From Methylococcaceae bacterium (GTDB taxonomy: Bacteria; Pseudomonadota; Gammaproteobacteria; Methylococcales; Methylomonadaceae), in assembly GCA_013138855.1 (NCBI GenBank), contig WTBX01000023.1, positions 1 to 8,927 on the forward strand: 8,927 nucleotides of DNA, read 5' to 3'. Positions 1 through 6,269 of the stretch are shown in pieces. Within the stretch, counting starts at the first letter, position 1. Each line of letters begins with the position of its first letter. The position numbers were made by a program, and so were the translations under genes. Under the pieces are notes generated by a model that worked only from the letters and a program-made list of their open reading frames with translations, ran no database searches and had not been told where the DNA came from.

Positions 1-2
1 TT

Positions 3-1508
3 ATCACGCATGGAGGCAGTGAACGTGCCAGAAAAAAACATACTGACAGAGGAAAACTACTGGCTCGTGACCGCATCACTTTACTGTTAGACTCCGACTC
101 CCCATTTCTTGAATTTTCACAATTTGCAGCTTATCAAGTCTATGATGATGACGTTCCCGCTGCGGGCATCATTGCGGGCATTGGACGTATCTTTAAAAGA
201 GAATGCGTGATAGTCGCCAATGATGCAACCGTGAAAGGGGGAACTTATTACCCATTAACCGCCAAAAAACATTTGCGTGCGCAGGAAATTGCCGAAGTCA
301 ATCATTTACCCTGTGTTTTTCTGGTCGATTCTGGCGGAGCTTTTTTACCCAAACAAGCGGAAGTTTTTCCTGACCGCGAACATTTTGGACGAATTTTTTT
401 TAATCAAGCCAATATGTCAGCCAAAGGCATTCCGCAGATTGCAGTGATTATGGGTTCTTGCACGGCAGGCGGGGCTTATATACCTGCGATGTGCGACGAA
501 AGTATTATTGTTAAAAATCAAGGTACTATTTTTCTGGCAGGTCCTCCTTTAGTTAAAGCGGCAACAGGTGAACAAGTTGGAGCAGAAGAATTAGGAGGCA
601 GCGATGTACATGCACGCCATTCAGGTGTTATTGACCATGTAGCAGAAGACGATAAACACGCCTTAGTCATGGCAAGACGCATTATTGCCAATTTAGAACA
701 CACAAAGATTCATTTTCAGCCGCAGATTAATGAGTATCAAGCTCCTTTATATCCTGCTAAAGATATATATGGAATTGTGCCTGAAAATTACCGCTATCAA
801 TATGATGTCCGTGAAATAATCGCCCGAATAGTCGATAGCAGTGAGTTTGATGAATTTAAACAATTATATGGAACCACACTGATTTGCGGGTTTGCACGAA
901 TATACGGACGCTCTGTCGGCATTATTGGTAATAATGGCGTACTGTTTTCCAACTCGGCAGTAAAAGGCACGCACTTCATAGAACTCTGTTGTCAACGCAA
1001 AATACCGATTTTATTCTTGCAAAACATTACGGGGTTTATGGTCGGTCGCAAAGTGGAGAAAGGCGGCATTGCCAAAGATGGTGCAAAAATGGTGATGGCG
1101 GTTGCCTGTGCCAAAGTACCCAAAATAACCATTATTATTGGCGGCAGTTTTGGTGCGGGAAACTATGCCATGTGTGGACGTGCTTATGCGCCAAGATTTC
1201 TTTGGAGCTGGCCAAACTCCCGAATTTCAATCATGGGGGGCGAGCAAGCTGCCAGCGTGATGGCACAAATCAAACGCGAACGTGTTGAGGCGGAAGGCAA
1301 ACGTTGGACAAGTGATGCTGAACGAAAATGTAAAGAACCGATATTGCAGCAATATGAAGCTCAAGGACATCCTTATTACGCCAGTGCCAGACTTTGGGAC
1401 GATGGCATTATCGACCCCGCTGATACCCGCGAAATAATTGGTCTGTGCTTGTCTGCGGTGATGAATGCGCCAATTGAAGAAACTAAGTTTGGAGTGTTTC
1501 GGATGTAA
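3..1508 (+). CDS. mccB: Methylcrotonyl-CoA carboxylase, beta (carboxyltransferase) subunit, 5' partial
   Basis: Transfers the carboxyl group from biotin to 3-methylcrotonyl-CoA in leucine breakdown, working with a biotin-carrying alpha subunit not seen here. The frame is open from base 3, so the GTG at 207 is internal; homologous sequence (GGSERARK, RGKLLARDRI, DDDVPAAG) lies upstream of it. About 501 residues are present of the usual ~535, so roughly 35 are missing at the left edge. Both carboxyltransferase halves are present: the N-domain glycine-rich motif CTAGGA (window residues 153-158) and the C-domain QNITGFMVG (340-348) and GGSFGAGNYAMCGRAY (380-395). The MVG...GGIAKDGAK stretch and the ending PIEETKFGVFRM favour methylcrotonyl-CoA over propionyl-CoA carboxylase. 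A geranyl-CoA carboxylase beta subunit (AtuC type) is the main alternative. No enoyl-CoA hydratase or alpha-subunit gene follows, as would be usual in a liu cluster. Confidence 0.93.
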   Translation: MTHGGSERARKKHTDRGKLLARDRITLLLDSDSPFLEFSQFAAYQVYDDDVPAAGIIAGIGRIFKRECVIVANDATVKGGTYYPLTAKKHLRAQEIAEVNHLPCVFLVDSGGAFLPKQAEVFPDREHFGRIFFNQANMSAKGIPQIAVIMGSCTAGGAYIPAMCDESIIVKNQGTIFLAGPPLVKAATGEQVGAEELGGSDVHARHSGVIDHVAEDDKHALVMARRIIANLEHTKIHFQPQINEYQAPLYPAKDIYGIVPENYRYQYDVREIIARIVDSSEFDEFKQLYGTTLICGFARIYGRSVGIIGNNGVLFSNSAVKGTHFIELCCQRKIPILFLQNITGFMVGRKVEKGGIAKDGAKMVMAVACAKVPKITIIIGGSFGAGNYAMCGRAYAPRFLWSWPNSRISIMGGEQAASVMAQIKRERVEAEGKRWTSDAERKCKEPILQQYEAQGHPYYASARLWDDGIIDPADTREIIGLCLSAVMNAPIEETKFGVFRM

Positions 1509-1737
1509 GGGGGATGATAAGGATTGCTTCGTAAATGAGTAATATCAGCAAACACTAATGTGATTTTTGATAATGAAATAATTCCCGATGTCGCTATTAA
1601 CGTACCGATTACTCTGGCTTCGTAGTGTATTTTCAATACCAGTAAATAAAGAGTATAAGAAAAAATGTCTAATAAAAAGCAGATAAATATCATTCATTCA
1701 GATTCAGCCTACACTAATAGCTTTTAAATAAAATACA
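1509..1737. other. Non-coding stretch after mccB, no recognisable gene
   Basis: AT-rich sequence between the mccB stop and the Cas1 remnant. All frames are broken often by stops. The only short readings are a 32-codon plus-strand ORF (1588-1686) and the front end of a minus-strand ORF that runs into the back of mccB. Neither resembles a family I know, and neither has a ribosome binding site. I see no strong hairpin with a T-run directly after mccB; the first convincing terminator is at 1831. It may be decayed sequence of the same origin as the Cas1 fragment, but that is inference. Confidence 0.5.
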
Positions 1738-1815
1738 ATGGATCAATTAACAGATTTAAAAGCAATCTTACATTCTAAACGTGCCAATATTTATTATTTC
1801 TTGGATTCAGGTTAA
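1738..1815 (+). pseudogene. Remnant of type I-F Cas1 (N-terminal ~20 codons only)
   Basis: A 25-codon reading frame from ATG to TAA. Its residues 6-20, DLKAILHSKRANIYY, match what I remember of the start of type I-F (Ypest) Cas1, where (L)KTILHSKRAN(L/V)YYL is followed by a cysteine-containing strand. The match stops after the double tyrosine. The last five residues (FLDSG) and the stop do not fit Cas1, and the other two frames downstream do not resume it. Intact Cas1 of this type has about 320 residues and is the CRISPR spacer-integration nuclease, so this piece cannot be active. There is no upstream Shine-Dalgarno sequence, no cas2-3 and no CRISPR repeat in the window. The family call is from memory of the motif, without a search. 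The chief alternative is a chance 15-residue resemblance, which I think unlikely. Confidence 0.65.
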
Positions 1816-1830
1816 TTGAAATTAGGCGAA

Positions 1831-1863
1831 GGAGTGAGAAATATTTTCTCACTCCAACTTTTT
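1831..1863 (+). terminator. Intrinsic terminator, plus strand
   Basis: A perfect 11-bp stem (GGAGTGAGAAA at 1831-1841 with TTTCTCACTCC at 1845-1855) closes a TAT loop. It is followed by AAC and five Ts at 1859-1863. The T-run lies only on the plus-strand side, so it would stop transcripts coming from mccB or from the Cas1 remnant. It sits 16 nt after the remnant's stop codon and about 320 nt after mccB. Confidence 0.75.
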
Positions 1864-1868
1864 GTAAC

Positions 1869-1907
1869 GACTCAGGCGGAGCCGCGACTTTTAGTCGCGC
1901 ACGAGTC
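1869..1907 (+). repeat. Palindromic repeat, copy 1
   Basis: The core is a hairpin with 7-bp arms CGCGACT (1883-1889) and AGTCGCG (1893-1899) around TTT. The outer arms GACTC (1869-1873) and GAGTC (1903-1907) can also pair, giving an imperfect long hairpin. The 29-nt unit at 1877-1905 matches the reverse complement of copy 3 (2019-2047) at 27 of 29 positions. Its GC content stands out against the AT-rich surroundings. It resembles dispersed REP-type or MITE-end sequences. No T-run follows on the plus strand. Confidence 0.75.
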
Positions 1908-1928
1908 ATAATTATTCAAACTGTAACA

Positions 1929-1968
1929 AAAACACACTTTGCGCGACTAAAGGTCGTGTCTCTGTTTT
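1929..1968 (-). repeat. Palindromic repeat, copy 2 (diverged)
   Basis: The core at 1941-1960 reads GCGCGACT AA AGGTCGTG, an imperfect inverted repeat. Read on the minus strand, a 23-nt stretch agrees with copy 3 at 18 of 23 positions, so it is a more decayed member in the same orientation as copy 3. AAAACA (1929-1934) and TGTTTT (1963-1968) can extend the pairing on the outside. Confidence 0.55.
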
Positions 1969-2018
1969 ATACTTTTTCTTGTTTTTAAAGTAGATATGTT
2001 TTGAAGATATTTTTAGGT

Positions 2019-2047
2019 CTCGTGCGCGACTAGAAGTCGCGCCTCCG
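2019..2047 (-). repeat. Palindromic repeat, copy 3, inverted relative to copy 1
   Basis: A perfect 8-bp stem, GCGCGACT (2024-2031) with AGTCGCGC (2035-2042), around an AGA loop. The 29-nt unit is the reverse complement of copy 1 with two mismatches, so the CGGAG end of each copy faces outward and the ACGAG end faces inward. It lies 17 nt past the mgtE stop codon. It could form a hairpin at the end of the mgtE transcript, but no T-run follows it on that strand. Confidence 0.75.
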
Positions 2048-2064
2048 TGTATTCTAATCTCTGT

Positions 2065-3423
2065 TTATAACAAAAATATTGTCGCTAAACCTAAGAACGC
2101 CATAAAACCAACGACATCAGTAACCGTGGTTAGCAATACTCCACCCGCTAAGGCTGGATCTATGCCGACTTTATCTAAAGCGAGTGGAATGGTCGCGCCT
2201 GCAAAAGCAGCACAAATTAGGTTAATAATCATCGCGCTACCTAATAATGCGCCTAGGCTTACGCTTTGGAACCATAGACCTGCAATAATCGCAACAACAC
2301 ACGCCCATAAAACCCCATTAACCACCCCGATCGCCATTTCTTTTACTAATAATTTACCCGCATTAGCTCCACTCACTTGTTTTAAGGCAAGCCCTCGTAT
2401 CACTAAGGTTAAAGTTTGACTACCTGCAATCCCGCCCATACTCGCTACAATCGGCATTAATACCGCAAGGGCAACAATTTGGTCGATAGTTGCTTCAAAA
2501 ATTCCAATGACCCACGCGGCTAAAAAGGCGGTAAATAAGTTAATCCCTAACCAGACGGCACGTCGTTTAGCACTGACGGCAACAGGAGCAAACATATCTT
2601 GTTCTTCATCTAAACCTACGCGACTCATTAAGGAGTGACCTTCTTCATCACGAATAATATTAATGACATCATCAATGGTAATTCGTCCTAAAAGGCGACC
2701 TGTTTCTGATAAGACAGGGGCTGAGAGCATATTGCGTTGTTCAAATAATAACGCAACTTCTGAGGCGGGCATTTGATAAGGAATACCCTCGACATCACTA
2801 CTCATGATGTCGGAAACTTTTAGATGTCCATCTTTAGTCAAAAGGGAGGAGACAGCGAGTAAGCCTTGATAATTATTATTTCTATCCGTGACGATTAAAC
2901 TATCTGTCGCTGTGGGTAAATCTCCACGTTTGCGTAAATAACGTAAAACCACATCTAAGGAAACATCAGCTCTTACCGTCAAGACATCTAAGGACATAAT
3001 GCCGCCCGCGCTATTATCATCATAAGATAAGGCGGATTCTAGGCGGTTTCTTTCTGCAACGGCAATTGATTCAAAAACTTGTGATAATAATGGCTCAGGT
3101 AAAGAATGTAACAAATCCACCATATCATCAGACTCAAGATTTTCAGTCGCTTTGATTAAATCTTTTCTATCGGTCACTCTAATTAAATTAGAGGCAACTT
3201 CTACATGTAATCTGACTAGAATTTCCCCCATAACATTCGGTGGAATCACTGACCAGATTTTTTCACGAGCAGCAGGTTCTAACGATTCGATGATATGAGC
3301 TGTTTCAGCAGGATAAATTGAATGGATGAAATTTCTAACTTCATACATTGAATCTTTAGCTAATAATTCAATGATACGCTCTAGTTGGCGTTTATTATGA
3401 TTCTGTTTAACTGTAATAGACAT
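2065..3423 (-). CDS. mgtE: Magnesium transporter MgtE
   Basis: Inner-membrane Mg2+ channel/transporter gated by intracellular Mg2+. The 452 residues show the full MgtE plan: a helical N-domain with repeated LL/DLLHSLPEPLL-type motifs (~1-135), a pair of CBS domains (~140-260), a plug-like linker (~262-285), and five membrane helices (~288-452). The pore signature MPIVASMGGIAGSQTLTLVIRGLAL is present at residues 323-347 (written here in pieces: MPIVASMGG, then IAGSQTLT). The conserved aspartate in the last helix is D436 in TDVVGF. Length is normal for the family. The start is the ATG at 3423; no clear Shine-Dalgarno precedes it, only TACCT directly before the ATG. It follows rapZ by 72 nt on the same strand and may be cotranscribed with it. 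A Co2+ role has been reported for some members, but Mg2+ is the safer call. Confidence 0.95.
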   Translation of the reverse strand: MSITVKQNHNKRQLERIIELLAKDSMYEVRNFIHSIYPAETAHIIESLEPAAREKIWSVIPPNVMGEILVRLHVEVASNLIRVTDRKDLIKATENLESDDMVDLLHSLPEPLLSQVFESIAVAERNRLESALSYDDNSAGGIMSLDVLTVRADVSLDVVLRYLRKRGDLPTATDSLIVTDRNNNYQGLLAVSSLLTKDGHLKVSDIMSSDVEGIPYQMPASEVALLFEQRNMLSAPVLSETGRLLGRITIDDVINIIRDEEGHSLMSRVGLDEEQDMFAPVAVSAKRRAVWLGINLFTAFLAAWVIGIFEATIDQIVALAVLMPIVASMGGIAGSQTLTLVIRGLALKQVSGANAGKLLVKEMAIGVVNGVLWACVVAIIAGLWFQSVSLGALLGSAMIINLICAAFAGATIPLALDKVGIDPALAGGVLLTTVTDVVGFMAFLGLATIFLL

Positions 3424-3495
3424 AGGTAGAGGTGAGAGTGTGTAAGTGAAAACAGAGTACAGAAAGTAGTCTTCGGAATGTTGAAATAGGTTTGA

Positions 3496-4353
3496 TTAAT
3501 ATAATTCCCTATGACGCACGATGACATTTAAGCGGGTGTTTTGAAAGTGTTTTGCTAAGGCGTTAATCAAATAGACTGAGCGGTGTTGTCCACCCGTACA
3601 ACCTATAGCGATGGTTAAATAACTGCGATTATCGGCTTCAAAACGGGGAGCCCAACGCTGTATGAAATCGGCAATATCATTAAATAAATCTTTTACATAA
3701 GTTTCAGATTGTAAAAAATCTATAACAGGCTGATCGTTACCATTTAAGCCTCGTAAATCGGGAATCCAATAAGGATTAGGTAGGCTGCGAGCATCGAAAA
3801 TAAAGTCGGCATCGAGTGGGATGCCATGTTTAAAGCCAAAGGATTGAAATTGTAGCGATAAATAACGTTCGTCTCTATCATCGACTTGACTTTTTATTAG
3901 CTCACGCAATTGATGATAATGGGTTCTGCTGGTATCTATAAGAACATCGGCGCATTCGGAAACGGTGCGCAATATTTGTTTTTCATACTGAATCGCTTCT
4001 GTCAGTGACGTTTGCTGATTACTTAAAGGATGGCGGCGGCGGGTTTCACTGTAGCGTTTTAATAATACGCTTTCTTCCGCTTGCATATAGATAATTTCAC
4101 AGTCTATGCCTAGTTCTCGAATTGCGGCTAATTTTTCGCCAAAATCGGCTAAGTTGGTGCTTTTGTCTCTAGCGTCAATGCCAATAGCCGTTTTGGAATA
4201 GGCTTGGTTTTCTGCTTGAAGAATCTGGGTGACAAATAATTCTAATAAGGTCACGGGGAGATTATCGACACAGTAATAACCACAATCTTCTAAAGTGTCC
4301 AGTGCGATGCTTTTTCCTGAGCCAGAAAGTCCGCTAACAATTAATAGCTTCAT
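3496..4353 (-). CDS. rapZ: RapZ, nucleotide-binding RNase adapter protein
   Basis: In E. coli RapZ senses glucosamine-6-phosphate and directs RNase E to the small RNA GlmZ, so it controls amino-sugar synthesis for the cell envelope. The 285 residues match the usual length (284 in E. coli). Walker A is GLSGSGKS (residues 8-15), followed by the CGYYCVDNLPV block. The middle has the RYSETRRRHPL motif and VLIDTSRTH. The C-terminal RNA-binding domain keeps SFGFKHGIPLDADFIFDAR, LPNPYW and RSYLTIAIGCTGGQHRSVYL. Whether this organism has GlmY/GlmZ is unknown, so the RNA target is inferred only from the family. The ATG at 4353 lacks a clear Shine-Dalgarno and is preceded by TACCT. It is separated from hpf by 92 nt containing an intrinsic terminator, so it probably has its own promoter. 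I see no confident -35/-10 pair there. No ptsN lies upstream and no npr downstream. Confidence 0.96.
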   Translation of the reverse strand: MKLLIVSGLSGSGKSIALDTLEDCGYYCVDNLPVTLLELFVTQILQAENQAYSKTAIGIDARDKSTNLADFGEKLAAIRELGIDCEIIYMQAEESVLLKRYSETRRRHPLSNQQTSLTEAIQYEKQILRTVSECADVLIDTSRTHYHQLRELIKSQVDDRDERYLSLQFQSFGFKHGIPLDADFIFDARSLPNPYWIPDLRGLNGNDQPVIDFLQSETYVKDLFNDIADFIQRWAPRFEADNRSYLTIAIGCTGGQHRSVYLINALAKHFQNTRLNVIVRHRELY

Positions 4354-4406
4354 AGGTAGTTTGTTCGCTTTAGAAGGGTGTAGTTTGTTATCAATGAGTG
4401 CTTTAA

Positions 4407-4439
4407 AAACTCAGCCAGCTTTAAAAGCTGGCTGAGTTT
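4407..4439 (-). terminator. Intrinsic terminator after hpf
   Basis: A 14-bp perfect stem (AAACTCAGCCAGCT at 4407-4420 pairing with AGCTGGCTGAGTTT at 4426-4439) closes a 5-nt loop. Read on the minus strand, the stem is followed by a run of Ts (GAGTTTTTAAAG). It begins 6 nt past the hpf stop codon and ends about 50 nt before the rapZ start. It should end most transcripts of the lpt-rpoN-hpf string before rapZ. Confidence 0.8.
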
Positions 4440-4445
4440 GTGAGT

Positions 4446-4739
4446 TTAGCCTCGGTGATTACTAGTTTTTTCTTTATGTTTAATAATTTGGCGATCAAGT
4501 TTGTCTACCATGTTATCAATAGCAGCATACATACCTTCTTGATGGTCTTCTGCAAATAACTTTGCACCGCTGACTTGCACAGTGGCTTCAGCTTTTTGTA
4601 CTAATTTTTCGACGGTTAAAATCACATGTACATCAGTTACATTATCAAAATGACGTTTTAATTTACTGATTTTTTCTTCAACATGGACTTTTAATGAATC
4701 CGTTACGTCCAAATGGTGACCTGTGATACTTACTTGCAT
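4446..4739 (-). CDS. hpf: Ribosome hibernation promoting factor, short form
   Basis: Binds the 30S decoding region and promotes formation of inactive ribosome dimers when growth slows. The 97 residues match the short HPF/YfiA family (about 95 residues). The N-terminal part MQVSITGHHLDVTDSLKVHV, the helix EEKISKLKRHFDNV, the strand ATVQVSGAKLFAEDH and the helix MYAAIDNMVDKLDRQIIKHK follow the family pattern in order. There is no C-terminal dimerisation extension as in long HPF. The ATG at 4739 has a good Shine-Dalgarno, AGGAGA, 6 nt upstream, the best in this gene string. It lies 66 nt after rpoN, with an attenuator-like hairpin in between, and is followed at once by a strong terminator. This is its usual place next to rpoN; RaiA is less likely because of that context. 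Confidence 0.95.
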   Translation of the reverse strand: MQVSITGHHLDVTDSLKVHVEEKISKLKRHFDNVTDVHVILTVEKLVQKAEATVQVSGAKLFAEDHQEGMYAAIDNMVDKLDRQIIKHKEKTSNHRG

Positions 4740-4745
4740 GGATAA

Positions 4746-4751
4746 TCTCCT
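4746..4751 (-). promoter_or_regulatory. Shine-Dalgarno of hpf
   Basis: AGGAGA on the minus strand, 6 nt before the hpf ATG. It is notable because rpoN, lptB, lptC, rapZ and mgtE in the same string lack a clear one, which suggests hpf is translated independently and strongly. Confidence 0.75.
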
Positions 4752-4756
4752 GATTT

Positions 4757-4783
4757 AAAAAAACGCTAACCTATTTGGTTAAC
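4757..4783 (-). terminator. Weak terminator or attenuator between rpoN and hpf
   Basis: Read on the minus strand, GTTAACC (4777-4783) pairs with GGTTAGC (4765-4771), seven pairs including one G-U, around a 5-nt loop. One base later comes a run of seven Ts (4757-4763). The stem is short and AT-rich, so stopping would be partial. It lies in the 66-nt gap just upstream of the hpf Shine-Dalgarno. Confidence 0.45.
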
Positions 4784-4805
4784 TTATTGATATTGTCATA
4801 CGGCA

Positions 4806-6254
4806 TCATAAAAGACGCTTTCTTTGACTGGATGAGGAAATCGACATCGCTTCGCGATATTTAGCGACGGTGCGCCTTGCGACTTTAATGCCTTTTTCCT
4901 GTAATAATACTGATATTTTTTCGTCGCTTAATGGTTTACTCAGTAACTCACTAGCGATTAATTCTTTAATAAAGGCTCTAATTGCGGTTGCAGAACATTC
5001 ACCTCCTCCGACTGTTGACACATGACTGGAAAAGAAATATTTGAATTCCATTATACCATTAGGCGTGTGCATATATTTTTGCGTAGTGACTCTGGAGATA
5101 GTCGATTCGTGAAGCTCTAATTCTTCTGCTATATCTCTCAGTACCATCGGTTTCATGGCAATTGCTCCATGATCTAAAAACGCAGTTTGTTTTTTTACAA
5201 TGCACTTGGCAACGCGTAAGAGGGTTTCATTTCTACCGTATAAGCTTTTTATGAACCATTTTGCTTCCTGCAAATGTTCTTTCATACGGGTGTTGTCTTT
5301 ACTGTTATCTGCCCGTTTAATCATGCCTGAATAAAAGGGGTTGATTCTAAGTTTTGGTGCTATATCTGGGTTAAGACCGACACTCCATTGACCTTGTCGT
5401 TTACTGACAAAAACATCAGGAATGACATATTCAGAGTTACTTGTTTGCAACTCTGTACCTGGTTTAGGGTTTAAGGTTCTGATTAAGCTAACGACTTGTT
5501 CTAATTGCCATTCAGTTATCCCTAGTTTTTTTGTTAATTTTGACTGTTCTTGCGCGGCTAATAAATCAATATGATTTTTAACCAACTTCATTGCCACATC
5601 TATATAGGGGGTAGATGAGGGCAGGGCGCGTAATTGTAAATTTAAACAGTCACTTAAATCAGTTGCAGCAACACCAATAGGCTCAAAATTTTGTACTCTG
5701 TGTAACACAGCGGTTACCTCATCAAGTTCAAGGTCTTCTATTTGTTCCGTTAAGCTCTGATAAATATCGTCTAAACGGGTATTTAAATAGCCGTCCTTAT
5801 TAACCGCATCAATAATCGCAATGGCAATGGCATAGTCTTTTTTTGAGATAGGCGTTAATTCTAATTGCCATAACAAATGTTCTTGCAAGCTCTCAGATTT
5901 ACTATGCTGTGTCTCAAATTCAGGCATTTCTGAGGCTGGAAGCGAGGATGAAACGGGTAGTACATTACCATCATAAATATCATCCCAGCTAGAATCTACC
6001 GGTAACTCCTCAGGAATTTCTGTTTGCGAGCCAGCACTGCTTATCGTATCAGTATTATCTTCTTTAGTTTCCTCTACTGGGCTATCGTTTTTAGTGCTGT
6101 CTTCTTCTGCTTCCAGCATGATGTTAGATTCTAATGCCTGTTGAATTTCTTGTTGTAAATCCAATGTGGACAATTGTAACAATTTAATGGCTTGCTGCAA
6201 TTGCGGGGTCATTGTTAATTGCTGACCCATGCGCAGTTGTAAAGATTGCTTCAT
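4806..6254 (-). CDS. rpoN: RNA polymerase sigma-54 factor
   Basis: The alternative sigma factor that recognises -24/-12 promoters and needs an AAA+ activator; typical targets are nitrogen, motility and stress genes. The 482 residues are the normal length. Region I is glutamine- and leucine-rich (residues ~1-48, LRMGQQLTMTPQLQQAIKLLQ), and region II is acidic and variable (~50-120). The core-binding domain follows (~120-300). A helix-turn-helix lies at 372-395 (LRDIAEELELHESTISRVTT), with FKYFFSSHVST just after it. The RpoN box ARRTVAKYRE is complete at 459-468. The ATG at 6254 is 15 nt after the lptB stop and has no obvious Shine-Dalgarno, so translation is probably coupled. This is the standard place after lptB. 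Confidence 0.97.
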   Translation of the reverse strand: MKQSLQLRMGQQLTMTPQLQQAIKLLQLSTLDLQQEIQQALESNIMLEAEEDSTKNDSPVEETKEDNTDTISSAGSQTEIPEELPVDSSWDDIYDGNVLPVSSSLPASEMPEFETQHSKSESLQEHLLWQLELTPISKKDYAIAIAIIDAVNKDGYLNTRLDDIYQSLTEQIEDLELDEVTAVLHRVQNFEPIGVAATDLSDCLNLQLRALPSSTPYIDVAMKLVKNHIDLLAAQEQSKLTKKLGITEWQLEQVVSLIRTLNPKPGTELQTSNSEYVIPDVFVSKRQGQWSVGLNPDIAPKLRINPFYSGMIKRADNSKDNTRMKEHLQEAKWFIKSLYGRNETLLRVAKCIVKKQTAFLDHGAIAMKPMVLRDIAEELELHESTISRVTTQKYMHTPNGIMEFKYFFSSHVSTVGGGECSATAIRAFIKELIASELLSKPLSDEKISVLLQEKGIKVARRTVAKYREAMSISSSSQRKRLL

Positions 6255-6269
6255 CGTATTTGAATGTGG

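Larger units (their letters stand above)
1877..2047. mobile_element. Possible 171-bp MITE-like or paired-REP element
   Basis: Copies 1 and 3 form 29-bp ends in inverted orientation (27/29 identical) around about 113 nt of AT-rich DNA that contains the decayed copy 2. There is no coding capacity between them. I see no target-site duplication immediately outside the ends, so an insertion origin is not proven. A bidirectional cluster of REP-like palindromes between convergent genes would look the same. Confidence 0.35.

Noticed and set aside
207..209. GTG as the start of the carboxyltransferase gene
   Set aside because: The same frame is open from base 3 and encodes conserved MccB sequence upstream, so this is an internal valine.
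989..1288. 99-codon ORF inside mccB in another frame, and the similar antisense ORFs inside mccB, mgtE and lptB
   Set aside because: They lie wholly within conserved genes and show no motif of their own.
1588..1686. 32-codon plus-strand ORF that could be a toxin or leader peptide
   Set aside because: No Shine-Dalgarno, no family resemblance and no partner gene; in AT-rich non-coding DNA this length is expected by chance.
1376..1693. Minus-strand 105-codon ORF across the mccB end
   Set aside because: About 130 nt lies antisense to conserved mccB, the rest is AT-rich, it has no recognisable motif, and its hydrophobic start looks like base composition.
1869..2047. CRISPR array
   Set aside because: Three repeat copies are present, but they differ in orientation and spacing and are self-palindromic without regular spacers, and they do not resemble the I-F repeat.
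2019..2047. Intrinsic terminator for mgtE
   Set aside because: The stem is strong and well placed but no T-run follows it on the minus strand, so it is listed as a repeat; an effect on mRNA 3' ends remains possible.
4354..4400. Promoter for rapZ (TTGATA-like -35)
   Set aside because: No acceptable -10 lies at 16-18 nt from it; a promoter is likely here by logic, but I cannot place it.
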